Source: Kalaharituber pfeilii
Lineage: Eukaryota > Ascomycota > Pezizomycetes > Pezizales > Pezizaceae
DNA length: 64,000 nt
Direction: 5' to 3'
NCBI GenBank assembly: GCA_015179045.1
Contig: WHUZ01000008.1
Coordinates: 1,426,001 to 1,490,000 of the forward strand
Shown: one piece after another, positions 12,135 through 22,661 of the stretch
Layout: each line of letters opens with the position of its first letter
Position numbering within the stretch: the first letter of the stretch is position 1
Position numbers and translations under genes: made by a program
The notes under the pieces: model-generated
Told to the model about the DNA's origin: nothing
The model's database searches: none
The model's input: the letters and a program-made list of their open reading frames with translations, nothing else

Positions 12135-12389
12135 TTGATAGGCAAGAGGCTAACAAGGGAAGACAATGGAGACAGGCAGAGGATGTAGCAGCAAAAACTT
12201 ATAGCATTGGAGGATCTGATTATAGACAAAACTCAGGACAATGAGCTTTAGAAGCTGTTGTATGATGTATAGAGTGCGTGGCAGAGGATTGAGTTTAAGA
12301 AGGTAATAGAAGAGAATAAGTTGTTTGATGGGAATATTTTGAGGATTTTGAAGAATGGTACTAGCCGGACGAATCTGGCAAGTTCATAA
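12135..12389 (+). pseudogene. Degenerate transposase-like fragment with TAG stops
   Basis: One frame of 85 codons reads as a charged, helical protein (QQKLIALEDLII, IEFKKVIEENKLF) but is broken by three TAG codons at codons 18, 39 and 46, each replaceable by CAG with a natural sequence. The style resembles the C-terminal coiled part of fungal pogo-type transposases, but no catalytic motif is visible, so the family is a guess. C-to-T changes at CAG would fit repeat-induced point mutation. A chance frame is possible. Confidence 0.3.
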
Positions 12390-13227
12390 TATTATTGCTT
12401 TATTCATATTATATTACAATATATTCGTCTCTTTTAGTACAAGGAAGATTGGTAAAAATTTATATTACATCTTTCTACAGTCCTATACAGTCTATCGCTA
12501 CATCGTTCATTACTCTCCGTCTGATTTCTTCGGTATCCCGAGCTCAACCTCCGACGCCTTCAAATCCCAATTTGCAAAGGTACAAGCCAAGCCCCAATGA
12601 TCCGCAGGGACAGAACAACCATACCTCGAGCCACCACCCCTGCAATTTTTTGACGGCACCATGACGTCACAGCTACTTAGTTATATTCAACCTACTGAAG
12701 GTTGCTTTTACTACAATGGCTTCGCAAGGTATGTTTTTGCTGGTGAGTACCGGTACAGCTACCTGTCTTATAACCTTGGGTTTTCTTGGTGACGTTGTGA
12801 ACACACAGTTTCGAACTGTGAATACATAGCTCGAACGCAACCTCCAACTTCCTCACACTTCAAGTGTGTGAATATCTAGGGGTTTTCATTAAACAATTCA
12901 GCCTTTATCCGAATCTGTTTTCATATTTTCATAATCCAGACCTTCCTTCCTTCCCTGTATATATATATTAGTTAAGTATAAACAAAGCGTACCCAAACGA
13001 ACTTGGAGCGTCCCATTGAACGCCACCAATTGTTTTGGAAAACCTATAAACTTGCAAAAGGTTTTCAGATAAACCTTTCTTTTCCCGAGCGAGGGCGGGA
13101 CAGTTTGAAATCCACAACCTAAACGATTTGACTATCTCGGCGAGGGAACGACTGAACTCGGAATATCGCCTGTTTCTATCACAAAAGACCTTTATATTAG
13201 CTTGCCCACTCGAAGCTCTCAACCAAC

Positions 13228-13898
13228 ATGCTCCGCCTACCAACTCGCCTCCCTTTCCGTTCTCTCCGCCCCACTCGCCGTGCACTCGCAGCCCTCAAAC
13301 GTCATTACTCCGAATCTCGATCTTCCTCCAGCTCGTCAACCCCTGCCGACAAAAGCATTACTCCCACAGAACTCTCTCCCCACTCAGAAAAACGCATTGC
13401 TCCCACTCACCCTTCCGACAAACGCATTACTCCCATCCAAATCTCGGCAGATTCCCCCAAATACCCCTGCGATAATCCAGCAAAGGCTGCTTATACGGGC
13501 ATCTTTAACCGCGGCGAGTCCTCAATCTACGGCGCCGAACAAACCCGCTCTGGCACGCACCAAGAGATCGTGCAGAATAACCCAAGGGCCGCGTTCGATC
13601 CCATGATTACCAACCCAGAGGATGTGAAGAGGAGTGCGGGATTTGAAGTACGTCCATTTCGTCTTTCACCCTGCTAAGATGCTTGTTTATGTCGTTGGTT
13701 CCTGCGGCAGTAGGTGAGAGGTGATGGATATGTAAACAGTAACTGACTCCAAGATCCAAGCCGCAGTCCGGTGAAGCAGGAAACCCTCTCGAATACTCAT
13801 CAGCGACGCCGGAGGTCAGTTTGGGCAATAATGACGACATGCCGCAAGCACGAAGTAAGTATCGGAAGAAGGCGAGTGGGGGCTCGAAAAGGGCATAA
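13228..13898 (+). CDS. Small putative mitochondrial protein, unidentified
   Basis: Two exons, 13228-13647 and 13767-13898, give 183 aa. The N-terminus (MLRLPTRLPFRSLRPTRRAL) is Arg-rich, without acidic residues, and looks like a mitochondrial presequence. A Ser/Thr/Pro-rich stretch with imperfect repeats (KSITPTEL, KRIAPTHP, KRITPIQI) follows. The second exon gives SGEAGNPLEYSSATPEVS and a basic end KYRKKASGGSKRA. I do not recognise a named family. The acceptor at 13766 is chosen because the upstream alternative at 13753 runs into a stop. Function is not inferred beyond likely mitochondrial targeting. Confidence 0.72.
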
Positions 13899-14280
13899 AG
13901 TTATCTAAAGGCAGAAGGATTTGGAGCTTTCAGATTGCCTCTTTATTCTTTGGGCTAATTTGAGCGCTTTGTGCATATGGTTGTTCCCGGTTATTGCTCA
14001 ACGGAAAGTGCATTGAAGCTGTTGTCAAATACAAAGTCATAATTCGGTGCAAAAACGTGTAGTCGGATGGCACGAAAGTGCCAACTCTTACATGTGAACA
14101 CCTCTCGAGAAGCTTCGTGTTGTGTTCTCGTTTGCAGCCTGTGTTCACAAAATGCACAAATCGTTCAGTATCACCCGCCGTCCTCCTGATTCATATACAC
14201 GAGAGGAGTTCTGGTGTGGTGTGAGACGGCGATATTCATGGCCTCTAGAGCAACGTTGGGAGGTAATTGTTAGCAAAGGG
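13899..14280. other. Short convergent intergenic region
   Basis: It separates the 3' ends of the small mitochondrial-type gene (+) and the Kar5-like gene (-). No coding feature or repeat was seen; it should contain both polyadenylation regions. Confidence 0.4.
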
Positions 14281-16316
14281 TCATGACAATGGTAAAAGTA
14301 GGTATAACCTCTCTCTACCCTTGTACTCAGACCTCTCTCTAGCTTTACAAGTGTAACGAAGATAAGCTGTTACAATTGCCACTCCTGAAATTATCATTGC
14401 ACATAGCGCAAAAGAACGGCAATTGAGTGTGGGTCGATCATAGTATGGTGTATTTTCAACGGCTGAAAAAGGTGCAAGACCGGCTTCTGGGTTCAGAAAA
14501 TCAGATTTACTGAGAACTGTTGCTGCTGTCACCAATGCTACCCATTATCAGTAACAATAACGTAAAGCAAGGTCCCCATTTTACTTACTCCAGAGCCCGG
14601 AAAAGACGCTCAAACCCCATGATATACTACTTCGAGTCCCAGCATTTCCTATCATTAATAGCAATAGAGACATTATAAGAGCTGCAATAACTGTGGGTCT
14701 TCTCAACCATCTCCACTGCCATATCCCTTGAATTTTCTTTTCAACAGTTACAACTGTATAATTTAGCTTTTCCATGCGTGCAAGTAGAGCATCCATTGAG
14801 GTGTTGACATTCTCAGTTGCTCGTTCAATGGAGGATACCATATGTCCATGTAGTCTCTGTTGTACAGCCAATGAGCTAACATACTTAGACTGAGTTGACT
14901 CTAGTCTTTCATATGAGGATGATATTTGAGCGAGAGACTATATGTCAAGTTAGGCTGTCCTAAATCAAGTCCTAGACAAGTAGAAGCGTCAATCGTACCC
15001 CAGAAATAGAAGCTGCCTCAGATTCAACTTGGTTCAGATGCTCATTTGTGTTTGTCTAGAAGCAGGCGTTATTTCTATTCTGAGTCTTATGTTCATGCAC
15101 GCACTCTTACCAGGATATTGGAGAAATTTGAGAGGGTCCCAAATAGATTTTTCGTAGTGAATTCATGTGCGCCTATTAAAGATAAGTGGATTTTCTGGGC
15201 TAGGCCTGCCGTCTCTTGTAAACTCTTTTCATGGTTATCAATAAACTCCTGAGTTGATCCATTGATTTGTCTCAATGCATTCGATACCTCCTGGAGGGCT
15301 CCTCTAATTGTAACTACAAGACTTTTCATAGCCTCGACGGAATTAGATGTTTCTTAATGAACATTCAAGGGGAAATACTTCTCTAAGATTATTTGATAAT
15401 TCCTGGGATGCCCCTAGAGAGCCCTTTAGATCAACTATAAGCTCACTGATAACGTCTACAGCTCGGTCGTTTGATTCTTCTAGAGCTTGGACAGTCCTCT
15501 CTTCAATATCCTTGAGGCCATTCAGTAAATTTTCGTATGAATCTTTCCATTCCTTATGCAACGTTTTTGTTGACTGAAGGGCCATCCAAGCCTCATTAAC
15601 ATGACTTTCCAAGGCACCAAAAAGGCTCTGTTGTACTTTCGTGATATTCCTGTGGAGGGAGAGCAATTCGTCTGTGGTCTATAAGCTCATCATTATTCCC
15701 ATACCAGTGTCATCAGTAGACAAACCTTTCTCAAGTTCGTGTCTAGCTGCTACACATAAGGAAATCACATTCTGTAAATTATTGCTCAAAGTAGTCCAGT
15801 GCTGTGGCTTTTCCTCTAGCTTTCTGATGCACTTCAATTTAGGAGACCTATAGTTGCCTAGATCCTTGCACTCTTGAGGATAACTTATTCCTGTTGACTT
15901 GAATTCACATAGAGCAAGCTCCACTGCATATTTTGTTCGTAGATCATCGTCTACCTTTCTGCTGCTGAGAACAGCACAGTCTCTCATAAGCGCTGAGGCG
16001 GCTTCCCCGTGGCATGATGACTTCGAGCTTAGTGACTCGAACAACTCGAGAGCCTTAGCATGAGCCATGACAAAGTGCTCAGATGTAATAGGCGGGTGAG
16101 CTATATGCACGCGAGATAACTTTGAGATTTCATGAGAATCCACGACTAGAAATTTACAAGTATTAATTAGTGCGTCAACAGGATATGAAGAGAGTGAGAT
16201 GAACCTTGACCAGAATGAGGCGGCATAGATCTTTGCACAAGTGACCAGAAGGTGGCATTAGCCGCCGATACATGGCAGCAGAATGTCAGCAGGATTGAGA
16301 TCTTGAGGTTTAACAT
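14281..16316 (-). CDS. kar5: Nuclear fusion (karyogamy) protein, Kar5/Tht1 family
   Basis: Seven exons on the minus strand, 16316-16205, 16145-15726, 15671-15379, 15332-15111, 15055-14999, 14937-14589 and 14537-14281, give 569 aa. The first Met opens a signal peptide (MLNLKISILLTFCCHVSAA). The N-terminal Cys-containing domain has ALELFESLSSKSSCHGEAAS, YAVELALCEF, LKCIRKLEEKPQHWTTLSNN and SLCVAARHELEKDELLSLH, all typical of Kar5/Tht1. Coiled-coil segments fill the middle. Two hydrophobic segments lie at about 449-466 and 526-544. The family works in the nuclear envelope/ER during karyogamy. The third acceptor (15672) was chosen because it restores EKDELLSLHRN; the AG 8 bases upstream breaks the frame. 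Confidence 0.9.
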
Positions 16317-17755
16317 GATGCTTGCGGTTAACGTTGTTGTATGGGAACCTCTCAAATTGTGCACACGATAACTGAGTCTGGAGGATGGACTTTTAAGAAC
16401 GGCCTCCGAGAATTTTCCTACTTAGTGGAAAGCTCTTCAGGTCCCAGGAACAGGAGGCCTTGAAGGCTATTGCTCCTATCATGAGCTTGGCGTGAGTTGT
16501 CGACTTCCGAAAAAGGACATCCTATCTTCTCACCCAGATGCCGAATCGGGAAGTATACGTACTATTTGAAAACGAAAGTAACAGCTCAACAAAGTCATGC
16601 TTTCCTCTGCCGACCACTGGTTACGAGACTACGCCGACCTGAAAAGGCCAGGCCTGGTTGCCCCATATAAGAATCAATCCCCTGCCTAACACAGCTTAAG
16701 CATGCTTTAGACAAAAGAGACTGATCCTTCGCACCTACCAATTCTTGACTTTTAAGGGGTACCCCCTCTTGCTCTTGCTTTACAATTCATGCCCAACTCA
16801 GTCCGGCTTTTCTCCGCCGACCGTAGTATAGACCTGGTCTCTCTGGAACCCTCATATGCCCATAAACCCCCGTGTAACAACCACCGTGTACCCGCCAATT
16901 AGTCGTAGCAAAAGATGACATAGGTGGAAAAGGGAAACAACAGAGAAATGAGAAAAATGGGTTGGACGTGGTGCCGCGACGGGGTGCTGAAGAGTAGGGG
17001 CAGTCCTGTTCCAACTGACCTATAGCTTGGTGGAGTAGAATTAAGGATCCTGGTTCGATTCTGAGTTGGGAAAGAGGGTTACCCAGCACCTTGAAAGTAA
17101 ATTAGATCATATGATTCTATTCTAGTGGAACCAGGGCACCTAAAAAAAAAGTTAAAATTTTGATTTTCTCCCTTTTTTTTTCTTTTCTTTTAATGGCCTG
17201 GCCGGTGGATAACTGAGACTTCAACTCGTCGTACGCGGTAAGATTTACCCTCATTTGCATTGCCACCGCTGACCTCAGCTCATACGTCGTGTAATTCACC
17301 TCAATGCATCCCACCATGGCATTCAGTTCCATAATGTCATCCTCGCACAATTTCGTTACCCTCAACTCCCTATTCCACTGAATTTAACTCGCACGCTATG
17401 TAATTGCACGTCAAACGCGTACCCACTGCGGAATTGCTTGCATGCTGTCTAAACTACCCTCAACTGCGTGCATTTCAAAGGCAAAAAAAAAAAAAAAAGT
17501 AAAAACAGTCGAAAGATATTGCAACTGTGTTCTAACCAATACACCACTGGATACGATTGGCCATTGGGTCAACTAATTCACAAATATTGCAGAATCTTAC
17601 GAATTGCTGGATGGTTCAACATATCTATCAATGTGGCACAGGCCCGACCATTTACCGATGCATTGGTATATCGTTCGGCTAAATGAGTAATAATCTCCCT
17701 TCATTTTTTGCCCTGCCATGCCTATGGTGTATATACTAGTAAACTAAGTAAAGCG
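16317..17755. other. Non-coding region upstream of the Kar5-like gene
   Basis: No protein gene was recognised. It includes the presumed promoter of the Kar5-like gene (just above 16316), a tRNA-like relic at 17011-17070, T-rich and A-rich patches near 17140-17190, and a 15-base A tract at 17483-17497. Small open frames at 16787-17089 and 17117-17365 (minus) have no family signal. Confidence 0.45.
17011..17070 (+). repeat. tRNA-like relic or SINE head with A and B box
   Basis: A polymerase III A-box-like stretch (TAGCTTGGTGG) and a good B-box (GGTTCGATTC) are spaced 29 bases start to start, against about 44 in a tRNA. Flanking CCAACT and AGTTGG are complementary, and CTAT/GTAG could form a D stem. 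The space for an anticodon arm is missing, so this is not a functional tRNA. A decayed tRNA or a tRNA-derived SINE promoter is the best reading, at low certainty. Confidence 0.3.
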
Positions 17756-18715
17756 TCACCAACCTATTGAAACACAAAAAGTAGAAGAAAACAAAAACAA
17801 GAAACACATCAACAAAAGAACAGCAGAACCCAAAACATTACATCTATGCAAAAATTGAAAGAAAATGTGGCAAGCCCATTTGCATTGAACTTGCACACAG
17901 AAACAAAAAGTTCCTATAAACTTATCCATATCCACTCCCTCAATAGATTCTAGAATGGGCACAGAAAAGAACAAGTAGTCAGCCGCAGCACGCACAGCTA
18001 GGCTTAGCCTCACCTGGAACTCTGGTCTTCTCAAGCAGTTATCAAGGAATTCCTTTGGAAGAGAAGGTTGCTTCAATATCCAGGCGCCTGTATGGTGCAT
18101 TTCACGTCGAACCCGTTCACGAAACATCGGCCCCAGAACGTTGCAATGTAAGTTCTGTTGATGTGCTTGTTGCGGCGGCCGATATAACAGTTTTGAGGAA
18201 GAAGAAGCCAAAAACAAACCACCACAAGCTTAGCATATATCCGAAATGTAAATAGATAGTGGGGAAGAAGAGGACCAAGTGGTATGCTTCTCCTTGGTAA
18301 TCCATTAAAAGTTCCCAGGCACATGGTCTATATGCCCTTCTGTTGTTTCCAACTGACCCCATAACTCCAACCATCTTTCTTCAATTTGTTCATTATTAGT
18401 CCTTGACACTCCTTTTCCAAACCCGATCCAGAAGCAAACGAAACCCGCAACACAACGTAGTCTGTGTAGACAAAAAAGAGCAATCTTAGTCAAATTGCAC
18501 CAAAGAGATTTTGAAATTATAAAAACAGAGAAGGGAAAAACTGTAATTCCGATGAAATGATCATTGTTTGTACTGAAAATAGTGGATGAAGGTAAATGGT
18601 TGAAGAGAAGTCGATAGGCCGATATTGCCTTGGAGAGGATGTAGCGAGAAAAGATGTTGTGGAAGGAGGAAAGGATTGCCATTTGTTGTGGACTGCCATG
18701 CCCATCTTTAGCCTC
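17756..18715. other. Unresolved ORF-rich stretch, possible membrane-protein gene or relic (minus strand)
   Basis: Several overlapping minus-strand frames look partly coding but no consistent exon chain could be built. One has two hydrophobic runs (YHLVLFFPTIYLHFGYM, LWWFVFGFFFLKTV). Another reads RIYAKLVVVCFWLLLPQ, faintly like the TB2/DP1/HVA22 (REEP) family. A third reads VLGPMFRERVRREMHHTGAW and onward. A strong 3' splice site (TTTGTCTACACAG) ends at about 18464. It begins right after the SPF30 stop codon, so part must be its 3' untranslated region. It may be a decayed or multi-exon gene that I cannot resolve. Confidence 0.2.
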
Positions 18716-19705
18716 TTAATCTTCATCAACATCGCCCTGTTGATAGATGTGTTTTCCTCTCACTGAGATCTCTTTTCTCATTGGTTGCCCCGAACCAGTA
18801 AACCCCACTACACAGTGATTAGCATATGACTCATAGGCATACTTGGCTTTTGAAGGTAACACTAACCTCTACCATGTACTCCTTCAGGAGTTCGGAACAT
18901 GCTAGCCTCACCAATCTTTTTGGCTTTCCCTGTACCAGATTTTACACCTTTGGCAGCGAAAGCTTGCCACTTGTTTTTGCTCTCATTCAACTCCCTTTGA
19001 TGTTTAACCCTCTTAGAAATCTTTGGTGGCCTTGGAGGGCCATCAGAGACCTTAGAAGGCTCTCGCTTACTCTTTTCAGCAAGCGCGGTATCTATATTCG
19101 CCGGCTGTGATATTATAGCTGAGTTGATTGGAGCAGGAGAAGTTGACGAAATTGCATCCAGCTTTCGCTTTTTCTGCTGAGAGTCTGAAAGAGGTTTAAT
19201 ATGTTGACTTGAGAGGGTCTCCGAGACATTATAAGTAGTAAATTTCACGATGTACACAGGATTCTTCTGGGAGCCTGTAATTGAGGTAATGCGAGCAGGG
19301 TAAAAGGCGTTATCTCCTGACGTCCATCTTGCAAGAACATTATCACCTACTGTGAAAGAGTGAGCAGCGCCCGTTCCCGCAACGGTGTCGACTGGTGTGG
19401 ATGGCGAATCCCGTATCAAATCATTCACCCTCCTATCAGGGGCATTTGTTGGCGCTGCCGGAGCGGCATTGGACGATGCCGGAGCCGTGACACCCCGCTC
19501 TTCTGCAAGGACAGTCTCAGTGAGAGCAATTACTTCTTTTAATTCTGACGCGAGATTGGCGAGCTCCGTGTTGTCGGGGTCCCCTTTCAAAGCTGCCTCA
19601 ACAGACTCAAGCTGCAGATTAGATGGAGAGTGTCAGCAGTCAGTACATGATTGATGGTAGATATTTTCATACCTGTAGACGATACTCGTTCAGCTCAGCT
19701 TCCAT
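18716..19705 (-). CDS. spf30: Tudor-domain splicing factor SPF30/SMNDC1
   Basis: Three exons, 19705-19673, 19611-18867 and 18807-18716, give 289 aa. The N-terminus (MEAELNEYRLQLESVEAAL) is the helical start typical of SPF30. A Tudor domain occupies about residues 90-145 (GDNVLARWTSGDNAFYPARI, YIVKFTTYNVSETL), the fold that binds symmetrically dimethylated arginine in Sm proteins. A nuclear-type basic stretch (QQKKRKLD) and the C-terminal FRTPEGVHGRVGFTGSGQPM motif follow. The last small exon is supported because it continues the conserved GRVGFTGSGQ; without it the frame stops at once after GRG. The role in spliceosome assembly is inferred from the family. Confidence 0.92.
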
Positions 19706-19960
19706 AGCGCTAACAAAGATGCCCTGAGAAAAGAAAAACGGGTCGTTGACGTGACGGGACTCGGTAACTTGATTGCTCAGACTTTTTCAGAGTGATGTGC
19801 CACGAGGATGTGATGAGGTTTGTCTATGACAAGCCACATTGTGGCGAGGTCGCTGCTTTACTACTTGGAGTACTCAGGTCCAGACGCTCGGCTTTTAGCA
19901 GTTAGATTGTCTTGGCGTTAGGCTAGGGTTGCGGCACCAAGCTCACGCCACAACTAACAT

Positions 19961-20010
19961 TACTTGTAGAGTAGTCTGGTTCCAGACTACTTGTAGAGTA
20001 CTAGTACAGT
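19961..20010. repeat. Near-perfect hairpin flanked by a 12-base direct repeat
   Basis: GTAGTCTGGTTCCAGACTAC at 19971-19990 is self-complementary except at the centre. TACTTGTAGAGTA occurs immediately before and again after it, followed by the palindrome GTACTAGTAC. This looks like a footprint or miniature element end, but no matching partner was found in the window. Confidence 0.5.
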
Positions 20011-20092
20011 TTTACCTAGCTATGATACTTGTACCGCACCTCGGAAACCTTGCTATACCAGACGAGTTTTTACAATTTACATACAGAAAAAT

Positions 20093-20395
20093 TAGCTATA
20101 CCGGATGCCCAGTTTAACCGGACCGACAACAAAACTGTAGACTTTCGAATTCAAATTACATGAACTGGTTAGCTGAACCGGATGAAGGCCAAAATCATGA
20201 GATTTCTTTTTGTACCATCCATGTGTCATAGTCGTATTTTTGAAGTGTTCTCTGTCTTGAGTTCATGGTTTGAAGTTCTGTAATATCTGAGGATTAAGAG
20301 GATACGCCCTGGAATTGGCTTACTAAGTTCTGTACCCTCCTGGGGGGCACCCCCGCAAAATTTGTTATACCGGATGCTAGGTTAAACTGGACAGA
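20093..20395. repeat. Diverged copies of a TATACCGGATG motif
   Basis: AGCTATACCGGATG with downstream GTTTAACCGG lies near 20094, AGCTGAACCGGATG near 20171, and TGTTATACCGGATG with downstream GGTTAAACTGG near 20363. The shared core and similar following bases suggest diverged copies of one repeat. No coding capacity is visible. Confidence 0.4.
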
Positions 20396-22276
20396 AAGTG
20401 CTGGATTTTGGTCGTCCGGTACAGTATAGAAAGGTGTAACTGATAACTTCACCGTTCACACAGAAGTTCGCAATGGCTAAGCCGGCGCCGGAGACTACAC
20501 CGGAGGTAGCGACCCCGTGGCGCCTTACTCAGCACCTAGTCAGAGGCTCAAACGGGGTATCTAGGTCGGAGCAGTGTGCATGCGGCTACCTAACAACATG
20601 CCATCTCTGGTATACCCGATACGAAGGTCAACTTCAGTCATCTTGGGGTCCAGACGTATTAATTCCAGTGAAGCCGCTACATGAGCCTCCCAACATGCTC
20701 CGGTTGTAGTTTGGTTGGCACGACTCCGGTTGCGCCAATCAGAGTAGACGTAAGCTATTCCCTTGTTGGATGCCTAGATTGTATGTCCGGATTTGTAAGC
20801 CATCCAGAAATGCCGTACACCCGGTCACCGGAGACTAATCACAGTAGCATTGGAGCCTGTCACAGTGCTCTGGGTGCCCACAGTCACTTGGAAGTCGAGC
20901 AGCTGTTGCCATGGAGTAGTCTGCTTGCAATTGTTTATGGGGTAGTTGCCCAAAACAAGAGTGTGGAGCAGTTAATTTGATGTCGTTTGCGCCTGCAGTC
21001 TGCCCATCTAGGACCGAGTATAAAGGTACTCGAGCTTTGCTTAACTGTCTTAACATCGCTCAACATCGAAACCGATTCTTCAAGTTACGCAGGCTGGGCT
21101 GGCGGCCAAACCTCCCGCTCCATGATTCAAAAACATGCCTGCTGGTATTATTACTGACCGCCACCACTGCCTGTCCACACAGGCCAGTTATAGCACCTCT
21201 TGTATTCGCTCCGTCTGCATGGTGCAATGAGCACAGATGGCCAATTATATACCTAACAAGTATGCAAAGTAGCGACGAGCCTGTGTAAGAGCTTAGTCGG
21301 CAGCCTTCTATCCCGCGTCAGCATTGCGCATAAACTGTGCATGATACTTCGCACGCCCAATTGCGGCTTGCGTTCCAGCGAGAGACGAGCGGCAGATGGC
21401 GTAACATACATGTAACTTACCTCTCATGATCAGGACAGCAAGGTCACGCCAGCCCCATCGTTCGAGGTCGTAGCTAGCTGGAGGGTCGAGACTGGTTGTA
21501 GGGTATGCATTCACGCATCAGCGCCTACAGTTCAAGATGAGCTGCCATCTTATATGGTCATGAGCGGCCTTCTGCGTGCTGCGTCCGCAAAGCGAGATTA
21601 CGCCTGCTCAGGTGCCTCCGGGTCTATGCCTGCCCACGCTTGCTTCCAGCTCCCACCGGTCGCGCATATACTTCCTGGGCAACGCAGCCCTGGCACCCCC
21701 CTCTCTTCCATGCGCCATCTGCCTTGCACTAGCCAGCCGTATGATACTTATGTGCAGCGGCCCCCATCGGCGAGCCTCCCAAGACCGCTCCCACAGCTTG
21801 AACATCAGCTCAGATATCCCCCCAATACCATTCCCACTTACTTGCCAGTGCTTTTGAGAAGCCCTCTGCCACCACACGCTAGACACCATTTTCGCTGGGA
21901 AAAGCAACGCAACTCTGAACACAAATCAAGCAAGAAGAACCGTCCCTGAATCAGCAAAGTAGCTAAGGCTGTGCTTTACCGTCTGAGATCCCCCACCTCC
22001 CCACCTTGTCCCTGCCTGAGATTCATCTAGAACAATTTGAGTAGCTCTACTTACTTAGTCCGGAGCTCTACTCATTCCTGCATACCCCCCCTCTCTACTT
22101 AACCCACCCCCATTCTGAGCCTCTCGCTGACAAACTCTTTCCCTCGCTCCACTCAAGTTCGAGTGCACAACCAGCACTATCCTTCCTTCCCCCCCAAATC
22201 CACCCCTCCAGAAGCTTCTCATACCTCATACCCCCGCCGACTCACTCCTGCTCTGCCTCGTTGCATATCCCATCCA

Positions 22277-22302
22277 CCCCCCCCCCCCCCCCCCCCCCCC
22301 CC
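22277..22302 (+). repeat. Poly(C) tract, 26 bases
   Basis: An uninterrupted C run inside a pyrimidine-rich stretch, 360 bases upstream of the AP-1 start codon and on its coding strand. Such tracts can be promoter or leader elements, but no function is shown; its length in assembly may be unreliable. Confidence 0.9.
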
Positions 22303-22661
22303 GAATCGTTGCTGCTACTTGCCCCTCGCATATCCCCCATTGGGCCCTCCGAAGTCGGCGGGTCGGGGCAACTCTCTCATTGAATCCTGGCGCACCGTTC
22401 TATTCCGGGAACTTGGGTCGCCGCCTCCTACCTCATCGCTGTGCTCCAAACTACGTCCTTTCTGCCACTCTGCCCCTTACGCAATTTTTCTGAGAAAGCG
22501 CATCTCATTTCCATTTTCATTTTTTTCCTGCCTCGAATCTCCATTAATTGAGTAGTTACTCAACAGTGGTAAAAGGTTTGGTCTGGAGAGGCAAATAGTC
22601 GAGTGCCAGGCTTAATTATTTTCACCACTAGTGGTTAGTTGATCAAGTATTTTTCTTGACG

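Larger units (their letters stand above)
11009..13227. other. Divergent intergenic region with relic sequence
   Basis: The region separates the divergent NIPA-like (-) and small mitochondrial-type (+) genes. It contains a G-rich stretch at about 11350-11480, a GATA-motif cluster at 11599-11624, a short palindrome (GCGATCCTGGATCGC) at 11580-11594, a transposase-like relic at 12135-12389, and TATA-type repeats near 12957-12968. Complementary arms around CACAGTTTCGAACTGTG (about 12806-12822) could form a hairpin. No intact gene was recognised. Confidence 0.45.
19706..22661. other. Non-coding region with CCGG-rich degenerate repeats
   Basis: The stretch separates the divergent SPF30 (-) and AP-1 (+) genes. 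It holds a hairpin with duplicated flanks at 19961-20010, scattered copies of a TATACCGGATG motif at 20097-20380, a GC-rich unassigned part at 20460-21500, and a pyrimidine-rich stretch at 21960-22310 with a 26-base C tract. The last part is probably the AP-1 promoter and leader. Open frames at 20473-20709, 21554-21949 and 22163-22555 show no family features. Confidence 0.45.
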
